From positions 24,237 through 88,236 of the forward strand of contig JAENYC010000003.1 of assembly GCA_016841945.1 (NCBI GenBank): DNA of 64,000 nt, read 5' to 3'. The position numbers and the translations under genes were made by a program. Of the stretch, positions 26,516-36,613 are shown piece by piece. The notes under the pieces are model-generated. The model was not told where the DNA came from. It searched no databases and saw only the letters and a list, made by a program, of their open reading frames with translations. The stretch comes from Haloplasma contractile. Its GTDB lineage: Bacteria > Bacillota_I > Bacilli_A > Haloplasmatales > Haloplasmataceae. Position 1 is the first letter of the stretch. Every line of letters starts with the position of its first letter.

Positions 26516-27454
26516 TCACTTTTCTTTCACTTTTTGTACAATTCGAAGTTTAGCTGAATGAGCACGATTGTTTTCTTCTAATTCTTCATTACTAGGAATA
26601 ATGACTTTCCGATTGATGCGTTTTAAAATAGGTCTTTCTAAATCCTTAGGGAGTATAGGAAGTCCACGGGGTACATCAGGGGTTTTGGAATATTTTTTAA
26701 AGATATCTTTGACAATCCTATCTTCTAATGAATGAAAACTTATCACACAAATTCTTCCGTCAACATCAAGTAAGTCTATCGCTTTTTCTAATGCCTCTGG
26801 TAATACCTCTAACTCTCTATTAGTTTCTATCCGGAGTGCTTGAAAGGTTCTTTTTGCGGGATGTTTTCCACGTAAACTTTTAGCTGGAACTGACTTTTTA
26901 ATAATATCAACAAGTTCAAATGTTGTTTCAATCGCTTTTTTTTCCCTTGCTTTTTCAATCCCTCTTGCGATATTTTTAGCATATCTTTCTTCTCCATAAC
27001 GGGAAATAATGCGAAATAAATCTTGAAAGGCATAATGATTAACGATATCATAAGCACTTAATGACTGATTCACATCCATTCGCATATCAAGTTTTGCCTC
27101 TTTTTGATAACTAAACCCACGCTTCCCTTGGTCAAATTGAGGAGATGATACACCTAAATCAAATAATATACCATTAACTTTACAAACATTTCTGTGATTT
27201 AATTCTTCTTTTAAATCCTTAAAATTACGCTGTATGATTTCATAACGTCGACTTATTCTTTTTAATCTTGTATTCGCTGCGATAATGGCTTCTTCATCTT
27301 GGTCAAAACAATACAAAAAACCTTTATCCAATCGTTTTAAGATTTCACTGCTGTGTCCTCCACCACCTAAAGTACAGTCTACATATATTCCATTGGGATT
27401 TATATTTAAGCCCTCTATTGATTCCTTTAATAATACACTTTCATGATGAAACAT
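26516..27454 (-). CDS. rsmH: 16S rRNA (cytosine-1402-N4)-methyltransferase
   Basis: RsmH (MraW) methylates C1402 of 16S rRNA. The 312-residue protein has the SAM-binding motif DCTLGGGGHS near residue 25, GILFDLGVSSPQFD near 96, RGFSYQ, and the C-terminal CVISFHSLEDRIVK near 235 and NRAHSAKLR near the end, all typical. GGAGGTATCT before the ATG marks the start. It usually heads the division cluster after mraZ; here mraZ is absent and a flippase gene lies upstream 37 bp away. The small FtsL-like gene follows. Confidence 0.96.
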   Translation of the reverse strand: MFHHESVLLKESIEGLNINPNGIYVDCTLGGGGHSSEILKRLDKGFLYCFDQDEEAIIAANTRLKRISRRYEIIQRNFKDLKEELNHRNVCKVNGILFDLGVSSPQFDQGKRGFSYQKEAKLDMRMDVNQSLSAYDIVNHYAFQDLFRIISRYGEERYAKNIARGIEKAREKKAIETTFELVDIIKKSVPAKSLRGKHPAKRTFQALRIETNRELEVLPEALEKAIDLLDVDGRICVISFHSLEDRIVKDIFKKYSKTPDVPRGLPILPKDLERPILKRINRKVIIPSNEELEENNRAHSAKLRIVQKVKEK

Positions 27455-27490
27455 AGATACCTCCAGCTTTTTTATCCATTATAACATATT

Positions 27491-29137
27491 TTAGAAGTAA
27501 TTCGTTACATATTTATTTCGTAATCCCAAAATCATATCCCTTAGATTAAACTCCTTATCTGCTAATACATCTAATAAACCTGTTAGATAACTAATGAGTA
27601 AGTACAAGATAAGGTAGATAAGCGCATTAATACTAAGAAAGAGGAAACAATACATTCGACTATAATAGTTGATGGTAATTTGTATAATATTGAAATTCAC
27701 AAAATAGAAAATAATTCCTAGGATAATATTTATGCCAAATATCACAAGTAATCTTCTCACAATGAAGAAATGGTTATATCTTATTTTATAAACCATTGTG
27801 ACGAGATTAACGATAATTGTAGTCATTAGTCCAATGGTAGTGGCCAATATTGCGCCATTATATCCAAGACTTGTAATTAATGTTTCATTATATAAATATT
27901 TTAAGCTAACACCTAATGTCATCGAAATTAATAATATGCGTTGTTGATTAATACCCTGCATCACCGCACTTGTGATATGATTAAAACACAATAAAATCGC
28001 GATTGGTGCATATGACAACAATACATTAGGACCATAGGTATTACCGGCTTGATAAAATAGACTGTAGACCGCCTGTTGAAATATCATCATCAAAACGATG
28101 ATCGGAACGATTAAATAGGTACATGTTTGTAGTGCTTTATTGATTTGTTTATTAATCGACTTATAGTATTTCTTTGTATAAGATTCAGAAATATATATTA
28201 ACATTGATACGCCTAACCCCATCCCTAAACTAACGGGTATCATAATTAACTTATTGATTTCAAAAGCATATGTTCCAAAGATGATCTCTGAATTTTCTCC
28301 CCCCCTTAATAAGTACCCTTTATTGAAAGTCATGGTATCGATAAACAAATAGAGACTTGTGACTAGTCCAAACATCGCAATAGGCAGTGCATATTTAAAC
28401 AACTCTTTGAATAGATGAACCGTTGGTTTTTCAACAGGAGGATTACTTCTTTTCAATAAATGATTGAGCCTTTTGTAAAACTTATGTAGATGAACCCGCA
28501 GTAAGATATACGCTGAAACCGCCGCAATCGTAGCACTACTGACCGCAAAATATATCGCAACTGTATACTCTAACTTCAATATTCGTACTATAAAAAAAGA
28601 TGTAATAATAATAAATAAAACCCGTGTCAATTGTTCAATAATCTGACTCATTGCGGTTGGTCTTGCCATCTTAAACCCTTGAAAAAAACCTCTTAACAAG
28701 GCAATAGAAGGCACGACGATAAGGGCAGTCGAAATCACACGAATGACCAACGTCACATCTTCTACTTCATTAATCAGTTTTGTCTTTCCTCCTAAGACTT
28801 GATAAGCAATTGGTTTTGATAAAAGAAACATGATAAGAAACATTGAAAAACCAATAATGAGCATCATAATGGTTGATTTTTTAAATATTTTATAACTGGT
28901 TTGGTAATCGTTTTGCGCATTATAAATAGAAATAAACTTAGAGACCCCGAGTGGTACGCCTAAAGTTGCTAAATCAATAAAAATAATATAGGGAACATAG
29001 GCATATGAAAATAATGCTTGTCCTTCTTGACCCACTAACCAAGCAAATGGAAAGACATAGATAAGACCTAAAAAACGAGAGATGATATTACCTGCGGTTA
29101 AAATAAATGCTTGTTTTAACATTGCTTTTTCACTCAA
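27491..29137 (-). CDS. MurJ/SpoVB-type polysaccharide flippase
   Basis: This 548-residue protein has about fourteen membrane segments and belongs to the MOP/PST superfamily. The N-terminus FILTAGNIISRFLGLIYVFP and the internal LGVPLGVSKFISIYNAQ match the SpoVB/YtgP (Amj/MurJ-class) branch, which flips lipid II in Bacillota. The place next to rsmH and the wall cluster supports lipid II flipping. The start is a TTG at 29137 with AAGGAAGGTGAT five bases before it; the later ATG lacks a ribosome binding site. A wall-teichoic or capsule flippase is the alternative. Confidence 0.83.
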   Translation of the reverse strand: MSEKAMLKQAFILTAGNIISRFLGLIYVFPFAWLVGQEGQALFSYAYVPYIIFIDLATLGVPLGVSKFISIYNAQNDYQTSYKIFKKSTIMMLIIGFSMFLIMFLLSKPIAYQVLGGKTKLINEVEDVTLVIRVISTALIVVPSIALLRGFFQGFKMARPTAMSQIIEQLTRVLFIIITSFFIVRILKLEYTVAIYFAVSSATIAAVSAYILLRVHLHKFYKRLNHLLKRSNPPVEKPTVHLFKELFKYALPIAMFGLVTSLYLFIDTMTFNKGYLLRGGENSEIIFGTYAFEINKLIMIPVSLGMGLGVSMLIYISESYTKKYYKSINKQINKALQTCTYLIVPIIVLMMIFQQAVYSLFYQAGNTYGPNVLLSYAPIAILLCFNHITSAVMQGINQQRILLISMTLGVSLKYLYNETLITSLGYNGAILATTIGLMTTIIVNLVTMVYKIRYNHFFIVRRLLVIFGINIILGIIFYFVNFNIIQITINYYSRMYCFLFLSINALIYLILYLLISYLTGLLDVLADKEFNLRDMILGLRNKYVTNYF

Positions 29138-29255
29138 TTTTAATCACCTTCCTTATTATATTTTCTGTTTTTTTTATAAATCTATCATTATTTTTGTCAA
29201 ATTTTAACAATTCTATTATAATAAAACTAAATTCTAAAAAAGAAAGTGTGATAAA

Positions 29256-29765
29256 ATGATAAAATCCTATCAAAAAAGAGAACCTCATATTCATAACACC
29301 TGTCTCATACTAGATGGTGCCATGATTATTGGAGATGTCACATTAGAAGAAGGTGTCTCGATATGGTTCAATAGTGTGATTCGAGCTGATTTAGATACAA
29401 TTACGATTGGACAGTATACTAATATTCAAGATTTAGTGATGATTCATACCGATTTAAATCAACCGACAATAATTGGGCATCATTGTACCATCGGTCATCA
29501 GGTTATCCTTCATGGATGTAAAGTTGGCAATGAATCACTCATTGGAATGGGCACCACCATTTTAAATGGTGCATCTATTGGTAATCATTGTATCATTGGT
29601 GCCAATAGTTTAGTAACCGCTCATACTATTATCCCTGATTATCACCTTGCCTATGGAAATCCGGCAAAAGTCATCCGAAAACTCACAGATAAAGAAATCA
29701 AACAAATAAAAGAAAACACCCATCATTATGTTCAATTAAGTGGTACATATAACCTAAAGGCATAA
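29256..29765 (+). CDS. Gamma-class carbonic anhydrase family protein
   Basis: The 169-residue protein is built of left-handed beta-helix hexapeptide repeats. The three zinc-binding histidines of the gamma class are at H64 (MIHTDL), H81 and H86 (IGHQVILHGC), with the Gln/Asp residues of the R-ADLDTITIG and TNIQD segments. Members hydrate CO2 or have lost that activity; YrdA/PaaY relatives are common in Bacillota. GTGTGAT three bases before the ATG sets the start. It is divergent from the flippase, 118 bp apart. Confidence 0.88.
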   Translation: MIKSYQKREPHIHNTCLILDGAMIIGDVTLEEGVSIWFNSVIRADLDTITIGQYTNIQDLVMIHTDLNQPTIIGHHCTIGHQVILHGCKVGNESLIGMGTTILNGASIGNHCIIGANSLVTAHTIIPDYHLAYGNPAKVIRKLTDKEIKQIKENTHHYVQLSGTYNLKA

Positions 29766-29876
29766 GTACAATTTTTTAAATCATAATTGAAACAATGACA
29801 TTTTTCATAGGACACTCATAATATTTAATAGATGACTTAGAATGGGTCATTAATTTTTAGAGGAGTGAAACGTGTG

Positions 29877-30401
29877 ATGAATGATTACCAGTCAATTTGG
29901 ACTGAAAAACCATTTATGTGCCCAGATGATGATGATTTCGATATGATGTCTTATTTTATGAAACCAAAAACCAAAATGATGAAGTATGATGACATGGATG
30001 AAATGTGTGACTATATGTATCAAAGTCCACATCAAAAAATGGTTCAACCTCCATATTATAAGATGTTTGATACAACAAAACAATTAAATCAAGCGCTCAT
30101 CAATCAAGTCAATGAATGCGCACTAACCTGTCATAGAATGATTAATATGTTAGTTGACATGGACTGTGACAAGAGAAGAAGACAAATCAGATTACTTCAT
30201 GATTGTGCTAGAGTCTGTACACAACAAACCATCTACCTAGTGACAAACAGTATGTTTTCAAAACAACACGCAAGTTTATGTGCAATAATTTGTGAAACCT
30301 GCGGAAAAGAATGTGCTAGATTTTCAGACCCTCAATCACAACATTGTGCTAGAATCTGTCTAGAATGTGCTAAAGCTTGTTTTGAATATGCTAGAATGTA
30401 A
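29877..30401 (+). CDS. Csp-like four-helix copper-storage protein with Met/Asp-rich N-terminus
   Basis: Residues from about 70 to the end (174 residues in all) have the spaced Cys pattern of the DUF326/Csp copper-storage family, CALTC, DCARVC, ICETCGKEC, HCARICLECAKAC, where cysteines line a four-helix bundle and hold Cu(I). There is no signal peptide, so it would be cytosolic like Csp3. The first 63 residues are unusual: 12 Met and a D-D-D-D run plus two Cys, suggesting extra metal binding. AGAGGAG precedes the start; the GTG at 29874 is an alternative. Confidence 0.75.
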   Translation: MNDYQSIWTEKPFMCPDDDDFDMMSYFMKPKTKMMKYDDMDEMCDYMYQSPHQKMVQPPYYKMFDTTKQLNQALINQVNECALTCHRMINMLVDMDCDKRRRQIRLLHDCARVCTQQTIYLVTNSMFSKQHASLCAIICETCGKECARFSDPQSQHCARICLECAKACFEYARM

Positions 30402-30404
30402 AAA

Positions 30405-30434
30405 AAAGCTACCTCTTTTTGAGGTAGCTTTAAG
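30405..30434. terminator. Bidirectional terminator between the Csp-like gene and the Bax-inhibitor gene
   Basis: AAAGCTACCTC at 30405-30415 pairs with its complement at 30421-30431 over a five-T loop, with A-run before and T-rich after. Confidence 0.85.
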
Positions 30435-30438
30435 TTTA

Positions 30439-31194
30439 TTAATCTCTAAAAAAACTTGATAGAATGAGTAATAGGCGTAAAACTTCAATATATAACCAAA
30501 CCAATGATACTAAAAGTCCTAATGATAAATACCACTCATAACGACTTGGCACACCATTTTCTACTGAAATTTTACAATTATCAAAATCAATTAATAAACT
30601 AAATGATGCTAATATGACCATTCCTAATGTTAAAGCAATTAAAATACCAGGATTATTAATCTGTATTAAAGTAACACCAAACATACCTAAAACAAAGTAT
30701 AATAAATAAAATATAACAATGCTAAAGAGTGCTGTGTAGAATATCTTTCTAAATCTAAATCCCACTTTAAAGATACCAGTTGCATAAGCAATCAATAAGA
30801 ATGCAAAAATCGCAAAGGTAATAAGTATGGCATCAGCCACAATACCTGGGTAGGCCAGATTAAAGACCAAAGAGATGGTACCAAGGACTGCTCCTTCACT
30901 TACGGCATATAAGACTGCAAAAAATGGGGATAGGCGTCTTGATACTCCCGCTCCAATCACTGATATAAAACCAACGATAACACCACCAATTAAAAGAGGC
31001 ATAATGTAGTTTCCGATGGTTTCAATATTGGTCCATATAATTAATGATACTGCAAATATGATTGATAATAAGATACCAGTTTTAGTCGCAATACCAGAGA
31101 ATGTAGCAGTTCTACCAGTTACATAATCGTAACTTTGATTTTTTGTATTTGATTCAACTCTATTTAATACCGGGTTTCTTGAATTAAATTCCAT
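30439..31194 (-). CDS. Bax inhibitor-1/YccA-family membrane protein
   Basis: This 251-residue protein has a polar N-terminus with the NPVL motif typical of the bacterial BaxI branch, then seven hydrophobic segments. The LIDFDNCK region near residue 200 and an Asp-containing last segment correspond to the Asp pair that gates calcium leak in BsYetJ. Members are proton-sensitive calcium leak channels or membrane-stress proteins; the function here is inferred from family only. AGGAGG precedes the ATG. It is monocistronic, downstream of polC on the same strand. Confidence 0.82.
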   Translation of the reverse strand: MEFNSRNPVLNRVESNTKNQSYDYVTGRTATFSGIATKTGILLSIIFAVSLIIWTNIETIGNYIMPLLIGGVIVGFISVIGAGVSRRLSPFFAVLYAVSEGAVLGTISLVFNLAYPGIVADAILITFAIFAFLLIAYATGIFKVGFRFRKIFYTALFSIVIFYLLYFVLGMFGVTLIQINNPGILIALTLGMVILASFSLLIDFDNCKISVENGVPSRYEWYLSLGLLVSLVWLYIEVLRLLLILSSFFRD

Positions 31195-31287
31195 ATTTTA
31201 ACAACCTCCTATTTTATATTATTATTATAGCACTAACTATATTATACCACAAGGATATAAATTCACTATTTTTTATGCCTATTTTGT

Positions 31288-34200
31288 TTATAAATCAAAT
31301 AAAGATATTTGATTTGTTTCTTTTAAATGATTTAAACATCCTAAATCTGACAGCCGTTCAATTAGCGTCTTTGATAGACTTGTGCGATTTGATAAATCTT
31401 CTTTTGACATAAATGGCTTTTTATCTCTTGCTTCAACAATTGATTGCGCTACATTATCTCCTAAACCATCGATGGCTTTAAATGGAATGATTAATCCTTT
31501 TTGATCTTCAGTAATCCCAAACTCTTTCGCTTTAGATTGATCTAAATCTACCTGTTTGAAGTAAAAACCTCGCTCAGTCATTTCAAGTCCAATTTCTAAC
31601 TCTGTAATTAAACTTTTCTCTTTATCCGAAGCGTCATAGCCTTTTTCATTAATCTCTAATATTTTTTGTCTAATCGCCTCATTACCTCTTGGAAAGACGT
31701 TGACATCAAATGTATCAGCACGTTTAGAAAAATAAGCAGCATAATAATAAATTGGCATATTCACTTTAAACCAAGCAATTCGAATCGCCATTAAAACATA
31801 AGCAGTTGCATGTGCTTTAGGGAACATGTATTTAATTTGTCCGCAGGACCAAATAAACCAATCCGGTACATCATGTTGTCCCATGATTTCTTTGTATGTT
31901 TCCCATTTTTCTTTTTGAATACTGGCTTTACCCTTACGAACGAATTCCATGATATCAAAAGCATCTTTAGGCTCTAATCCATGATACATTAAATACACCA
32001 TGATATCATCGCGACATCCGATGAGGGATTTAAAATCAATTTCTCCAAACTCTGGATATTTTTGATTCACTAAATCTTGGGCATTATTTGCCCACACATC
32101 ATTCCCATGAGATAATCCAGATATTTTCACCAGTTCAGCAAATGTTTTTGGTCGTGTTTCTTCTAACATCCTTCTAACAAACACTGTACCAAATTCAGGT
32201 ACACCACAACTAGCCGTTTTAGATAATATTCTATCTGGTTTAACACCTAATGACTCAGTGGAATAAAACAACTGATAGACCTTAGGATCATCAATAGGGA
32301 TATCACTTGGTTTTATCCCTGTCAAATCTTCAAGATAACGAAGCATGGTAGGGTCATCATGTCCTAAAATATCTAATTTTAACAAATTATCGTGGATGGA
32401 ATGAAAATCAAAATGTGTCGTTCTAAAAGTAGATTCTATATTATCAGCCGGATATTGAATCGGGGTAATATCGTATATATCCATATAATCTGGTACGACA
32501 ATAATCCCACCTGGATGCTGACCTGTTGTTCTTTTTACGCCTTGACATGAGCTTGCGATACGTCTAATTTCGGGTTCTCGTTTCAATATACCACGTTTTT
32601 CAAAATATCCTCGAACATAACCAAAGGCAGTTTTTTCAGCGACTGTACCAATGGTTCCTGCCCTAAATGCGTAATCTTCCCCAAAAACTTCTTGACAATA
32701 CCGATGCGCGATTGGTTGGTATTCCCCTGAAAAGTTTAAATCTATATCTGGTACCTTATCACCTTCAAAACCTAAGAAGGTTTCAAATGGAATATCATGT
32801 CCATCCTTCTTAAGAGGGGTATGACATTTTGGACAACTTCTATCTGGTAAATCATATCCTGAATCTATTTTATCTAATATCTGTTGTAATGCTTTCTCAT
32901 TATCATTTATAAAATACTTTTTCTTTTCTTCATCATTCATTTTAAATGAACTAAAATTACAGTTCGGACATCTGTAATGAGGAGACAGTGGATTGACTTC
33001 AGTAATATCTAGTAATGTCGCAACAAAACTAGAGCCTACTGATCCTCTAGAACCCACCACATAACCATCATCTAAGGATTTCTTAACCAACATATGTGAA
33101 ATATAATAGATAACTGCATATCCATGTTTAATGATACTATTTAATTCTTTATCCAAACGGTCCTTTACATATTGTGGTAAAGGGTCTCCATATAAATATT
33201 TGGCTCTTTCAAAGCACTGTTTCTTTAATTGTTCATCAATACTTTCAATGCCTCTATTTCTTAAAAAATCATCCTCAGGTGTATATAACTTATCTTTAAG
33301 TGCTTTGATAGGTTCTATGAGATTTGCGATTTTTTTAGGATTGTCTATCACGATTTCCTTGGCAAGGTCTATTGGTAAGAAATCAAAATCATTCATCATT
33401 TCATCCGTTGTTCTAAAATGCATCGATGGTATCTCTTTAATAGACGTATCAGCTAGGGGATGTAACCCTCCACCGATTTGAGGGGTATCAATATAAATCT
33501 CACGATATAGTTTATCTTCTCTTCTCAGATGATGAACATCACCGGTTGCAACAACTGGTATTTTTAATTCATTTCCTACACGAATAATCATTTTAATGGT
33601 TTCTATAATATAATCCTTTGTCTTTTCATCACCACTTTTATCGACTAAATATTGATAAACCTCAGGTGGCTGAACTTCTAAATAATCATAATACTTCGCC
33701 ACTTTTTTTAAGTCTTCATAATTTTTCTCAAAAGCAGTTTTAAACACTTCACCAGTACTACATGAACTACCAATCAGTAGATTATGACGAAGTTCATTTA
33801 AGATAGAGCGTGTAACTCTTGGTTCTTTATAAAAATGAACAGTGTGACTATCAGAAATAATTTTAAACATGTTTTTTAGACCTTTTTCATTCTTTGCTAA
33901 TAGGGTCACATGTTTTGGAATTTGAAATTTATAAGCTTCATTTTGGCCGACAAGGTGATTAATTTCATTATGTTTATATATGCCTATTTTTTCCATATCC
34001 CGAAGAAGATGTAGAAAAATCTCACCCGTTGCTTTAGCATCATAAATGGCACGATGATGTTTGGTTAATTCCACTTTAAAGAATTTGCTCAAAGCTTTTA
34101 AGTTAAAACGTTTAAGATTATCCCCATAACGATTACGTACATATTCTAAAGTATCGATAACCGGATTCTGACAAGACCCCAATCCATATTTATCGTATGC

Positions 34201-35772
34201 ATTTTCAATATGGGACATATCAAAACTAGCATTATGGGCAACCAATATCGCATCACCACAAAATGATTTAAATGCTTGTAAAACATCTGGTATTTCCTTA
34301 GCATCCATTAAATCAGTATCCGTAATATTGGTTAATTCAATTGTTATGGCACTCAGTTTTCGATGGGGATTACAAAACTCACTAAATAGATCAATTTGCG
34401 TCCCATTTTTATATTTTACCGCAGATATTTCAATAATATCATCAAAATTTACTGAAAATCCCGTCGTTTCTATATCAAAAACTACATAGGTTGCATCCCG
34501 TAATACAACAGGTGATTCATTCCAAGCTATTTTTGCCTGATCCTCAACCAAATTAACTTCTACCCCATAAATCGGTTTAATGTTTTTATTTTTCGTCGCA
34601 TGATAAAACTCAGGTAATGCATAACAGCCATGATGATCGGTTAAAGCGATTGCCTCATGCCCATATTCCAACGCTTTTTCAACATAACTCGTAATAGAGG
34701 TCACACTATCCATATTAGACATATTGGTATGAACATGTAATTCTATTCTCTTTTCATTTTGATAACCTTTATCCTCGATTTTCTTATCAAATTGTTTATG
34801 ATCTAATACTTCTCCACTATTAGCAAATAAGGTCACTTCTTTACGATATTCATCATACTTTGGATTTCCTTTTAATTTTACATAATTACCCTTTTTAAAC
34901 ACAGCATCATAATATTTAATCAATTCCTTATTTTTGACAAATACTTTGACTGATATTGAATCATTATAATCGGTAATAGAAATATCAATCATATGTGTTC
35001 CTTTTGCAGTGGTTCTTGTATTACATTCAAATATATACCCCTCAATGGTATATTCTACTTTTGCTTTTTGTAGTGCTTCTTGTGTGACAGGAATATTTTC
35101 AATGGACTCACTAATTCCTCTAATGGGTTTCCCCACGCGTTTTTCATCATAATTAGATTTTCTTCTATTTTGATGATTTGATTTTACTTCACTTTGACCT
35201 TTACTTTTTTCATGTAATTGTTTTTGAAATAAATAATCTTGTTCTTCTTTTCTTTTATCTATCTCTTCTATTGTACAATGGCCATTCTCATTTAAAAGAA
35301 CAGAAAACTCAATGTGTAATCCAATTGCACGATACATCTTTTCAATGGCTTCCTTAAATTGTGTTTCTAGTAATTGTTGTTGTGATTCAGTTTTAATTTC
35401 GATATACAACAAATTACCCTCACACTTTACTTGATAATTTTCAATGGCTTTAAAAGATGAATCATAAATGCATAATAATTCCTTAACAACCTCAAAATAA
35501 TCATATATATCAACCGCGTTATTTTCTAAATCTGTAGTAAAATAAACTTTATTAATTCCCTTTATTAAAGAAAATTCCATTATTAATCGTTTATAAAATT
35601 TTAAGCAAAACTCTTTTTCTAATATTTTAGGCATATGTAAATAAAAGTGATAAACTCCATCACTTTTTATAATCTCTAATCCTTTTAATTGACATCCTTC
35701 GAATTGATTTTTTTCTTCTGATAAATTTAGTTGTTCTAACAATATAGCGAACTTGCGATCCAAAACTAACAC
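31288..35772 (-). CDS. polC: DNA polymerase III alpha subunit, Gram-positive type
   Basis: PolC is the replicative DNA polymerase of low-GC Gram-positives. The 1494-residue protein has an N-terminal domain (1-220), an OB fold (about 240-320), a PHP domain beginning ELHVHTNMS (344) and split by the DnaQ-type 3'-5' exonuclease (from FDIETTGF, D433/E435, to about 600). A CPNC/CPKC zinc pair lies near 935-1000, before palm, fingers and helix-hairpin-helix parts. Size and order are as in Bacillus PolC. The start is a GTG at 35772 after AAGGGAT, or a TTG nine bases later. Confidence 0.97.
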   Translation of the reverse strand: MLVLDRKFAILLEQLNLSEEKNQFEGCQLKGLEIIKSDGVYHFYLHMPKILEKEFCLKFYKRLIMEFSLIKGINKVYFTTDLENNAVDIYDYFEVVKELLCIYDSSFKAIENYQVKCEGNLLYIEIKTESQQQLLETQFKEAIEKMYRAIGLHIEFSVLLNENGHCTIEEIDKRKEEQDYLFQKQLHEKSKGQSEVKSNHQNRRKSNYDEKRVGKPIRGISESIENIPVTQEALQKAKVEYTIEGYIFECNTRTTAKGTHMIDISITDYNDSISVKVFVKNKELIKYYDAVFKKGNYVKLKGNPKYDEYRKEVTLFANSGEVLDHKQFDKKIEDKGYQNEKRIELHVHTNMSNMDSVTSITSYVEKALEYGHEAIALTDHHGCYALPEFYHATKNKNIKPIYGVEVNLVEDQAKIAWNESPVVLRDATYVVFDIETTGFSVNFDDIIEISAVKYKNGTQIDLFSEFCNPHRKLSAITIELTNITDTDLMDAKEIPDVLQAFKSFCGDAILVAHNASFDMSHIENAYDKYGLGSCQNPVIDTLEYVRNRYGDNLKRFNLKALSKFFKVELTKHHRAIYDAKATGEIFLHLLRDMEKIGIYKHNEINHLVGQNEAYKFQIPKHVTLLAKNEKGLKNMFKIISDSHTVHFYKEPRVTRSILNELRHNLLIGSSCSTGEVFKTAFEKNYEDLKKVAKYYDYLEVQPPEVYQYLVDKSGDEKTKDYIIETIKMIIRVGNELKIPVVATGDVHHLRREDKLYREIYIDTPQIGGGLHPLADTSIKEIPSMHFRTTDEMMNDFDFLPIDLAKEIVIDNPKKIANLIEPIKALKDKLYTPEDDFLRNRGIESIDEQLKKQCFERAKYLYGDPLPQYVKDRLDKELNSIIKHGYAVIYYISHMLVKKSLDDGYVVGSRGSVGSSFVATLLDITEVNPLSPHYRCPNCNFSSFKMNDEEKKKYFINDNEKALQQILDKIDSGYDLPDRSCPKCHTPLKKDGHDIPFETFLGFEGDKVPDIDLNFSGEYQPIAHRYCQEVFGEDYAFRAGTIGTVAEKTAFGYVRGYFEKRGILKREPEIRRIASSCQGVKRTTGQHPGGIIVVPDYMDIYDITPIQYPADNIESTFRTTHFDFHSIHDNLLKLDILGHDDPTMLRYLEDLTGIKPSDIPIDDPKVYQLFYSTESLGVKPDRILSKTASCGVPEFGTVFVRRMLEETRPKTFAELVKISGLSHGNDVWANNAQDLVNQKYPEFGEIDFKSLIGCRDDIMVYLMYHGLEPKDAFDIMEFVRKGKASIQKEKWETYKEIMGQHDVPDWFIWSCGQIKYMFPKAHATAYVLMAIRIAWFKVNMPIYYYAAYFSKRADTFDVNVFPRGNEAIRQKILEINEKGYDASDKEKSLITELEIGLEMTERGFYFKQVDLDQSKAKEFGITEDQKGLIIPFKAIDGLGDNVAQSIVEARDKKPFMSKEDLSNRTSLSKTLIERLSDLGCLNHLKETNQISLFDL

Positions 35773-35880
35773 ATCCCTTAACTATTGAAATCAAGTCTAA
35801 TTATAACATAAATTCACAAATTTTTTTCAATATTTTACAATAAAATGTGATATGATATAATAGATAGGCGAGGTGATAAA

Positions 35881-36381
35881 ATGTTTTTTGAACTATTTTT
35901 TAAATTCATTGCGGTAGTTTTTCTTGTATTATTTCTAGTTAAATTATTTAATCCCAAAATCTTTCCTTTTATCAAAAAAGGATTTCAAACTACCCTTGAT
36001 TTTTTTGGTTATACATTTAAACTATTAATCAAAAGTTCATTATATACCATACATTTACTTTTTTCTAGAACGGTCTATGTCATCGGTTTAGATATTGTAT
36101 TTGCTTTATTATTAAATATCATTCTAACAATTATTATTTATCCCCATTTTGATTTAAATATTTGGTTAACGATTTTTAAAAACAACTTATTTAATGTCTA
36201 TGTTTTATCATTTTTCATCTTTACTTATTTAATAGGATTATATGAATACTTAAAGGTTAAAAATAATTTAAGCATAAAATTTACTCATTTTTTAAAAAAC
36301 AAATTTTTCATTAAAAAGGACCCTGATGGTCATTATACCTATGATGAAAAATCAAATCAATATATTTTTCATGATGAATAA
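35881..36381 (+). CDS. Membrane protein, unknown function
   Basis: The 166-residue protein has a hydrophobic N-terminal segment (1-25), two long hydrophobic segments near 68-90 and 106-122, and a basic then acidic cytosolic-looking tail ending with Tyr/Asp/Glu-rich sequence. GGTGAT three bases before the ATG is the usual local ribosome binding site. It is divergent from polC and 18 bp before a second small membrane protein gene, so the two form an operon. No family was recognised. The tail PDGHYTYDEKSNQYIFHD has a beta-hairpin look but no known motif. Confidence 0.6.
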   Translation: MFFELFFKFIAVVFLVLFLVKLFNPKIFPFIKKGFQTTLDFFGYTFKLLIKSSLYTIHLLFSRTVYVIGLDIVFALLLNIILTIIIYPHFDLNIWLTIFKNNLFNVYVLSFFIFTYLIGLYEYLKVKNNLSIKFTHFLKNKFFIKKDPDGHYTYDEKSNQYIFHDE

Positions 36382-36399
36382 ATTAGAAAGGAATAATAT

Positions 36400-36597
36400 A
36401 TGGAAACACTATTATATATCATATTAGGCTTAATTCCACTAGGTGTTTTAGTATTAATTATCTATGTCATTATCACCTTATTATTACGTCGTAATAAAGG
36501 AAATATGAACTATGGAAACTCTTCTTTAAACATTTTAGATAATGACACCGCACATGAAGATGATGATATGAATCAAACCAATGAAAAAGGACTATAA
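36400..36597 (+). CDS. Small single-pass membrane protein
   Basis: This 65-residue protein has one hydrophobic segment (about 4-28) followed by RRNK and a polar, Asn/Asp/Glu-rich tail, so an outside N-terminus and a cytosolic tail are likely. AGAAAGG precedes the ATG. It follows the membrane protein gene by 18 bp and ends at a strong terminator shared with a convergent gene. No family was recognised; it may be a partner of the protein encoded before it. Confidence 0.6.
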   Translation: METLLYIILGLIPLGVLVLIIYVIITLLLRRNKGNMNYGNSSLNILDNDTAHEDDDMNQTNEKGL

Positions 36598-36613
36598 AAT
36601 TTAGTCCTTTTTT
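36584..36613. terminator. Bidirectional terminator at 36.6 kb
   Basis: AAAAAGGACTA at 36584-36594 pairs with its complement at 36602-36612. The stop codons of the two convergent small genes flank the loop. Confidence 0.82.

Noticed and set aside
30051..30083. Minus-strand open frame over the Csp-like gene
   Set aside because: It mirrors the Met/Asp-rich coding strand (giving His/Ile/Trp runs) and has no ribosome binding site.
36584..36613. Third copy of the murD-ftsW hairpin (AAGGACT)
   Set aside because: Only eight stem bases are shared and the ATTACTAAGGACTTTAG flank is missing; it is an ordinary convergent terminator.
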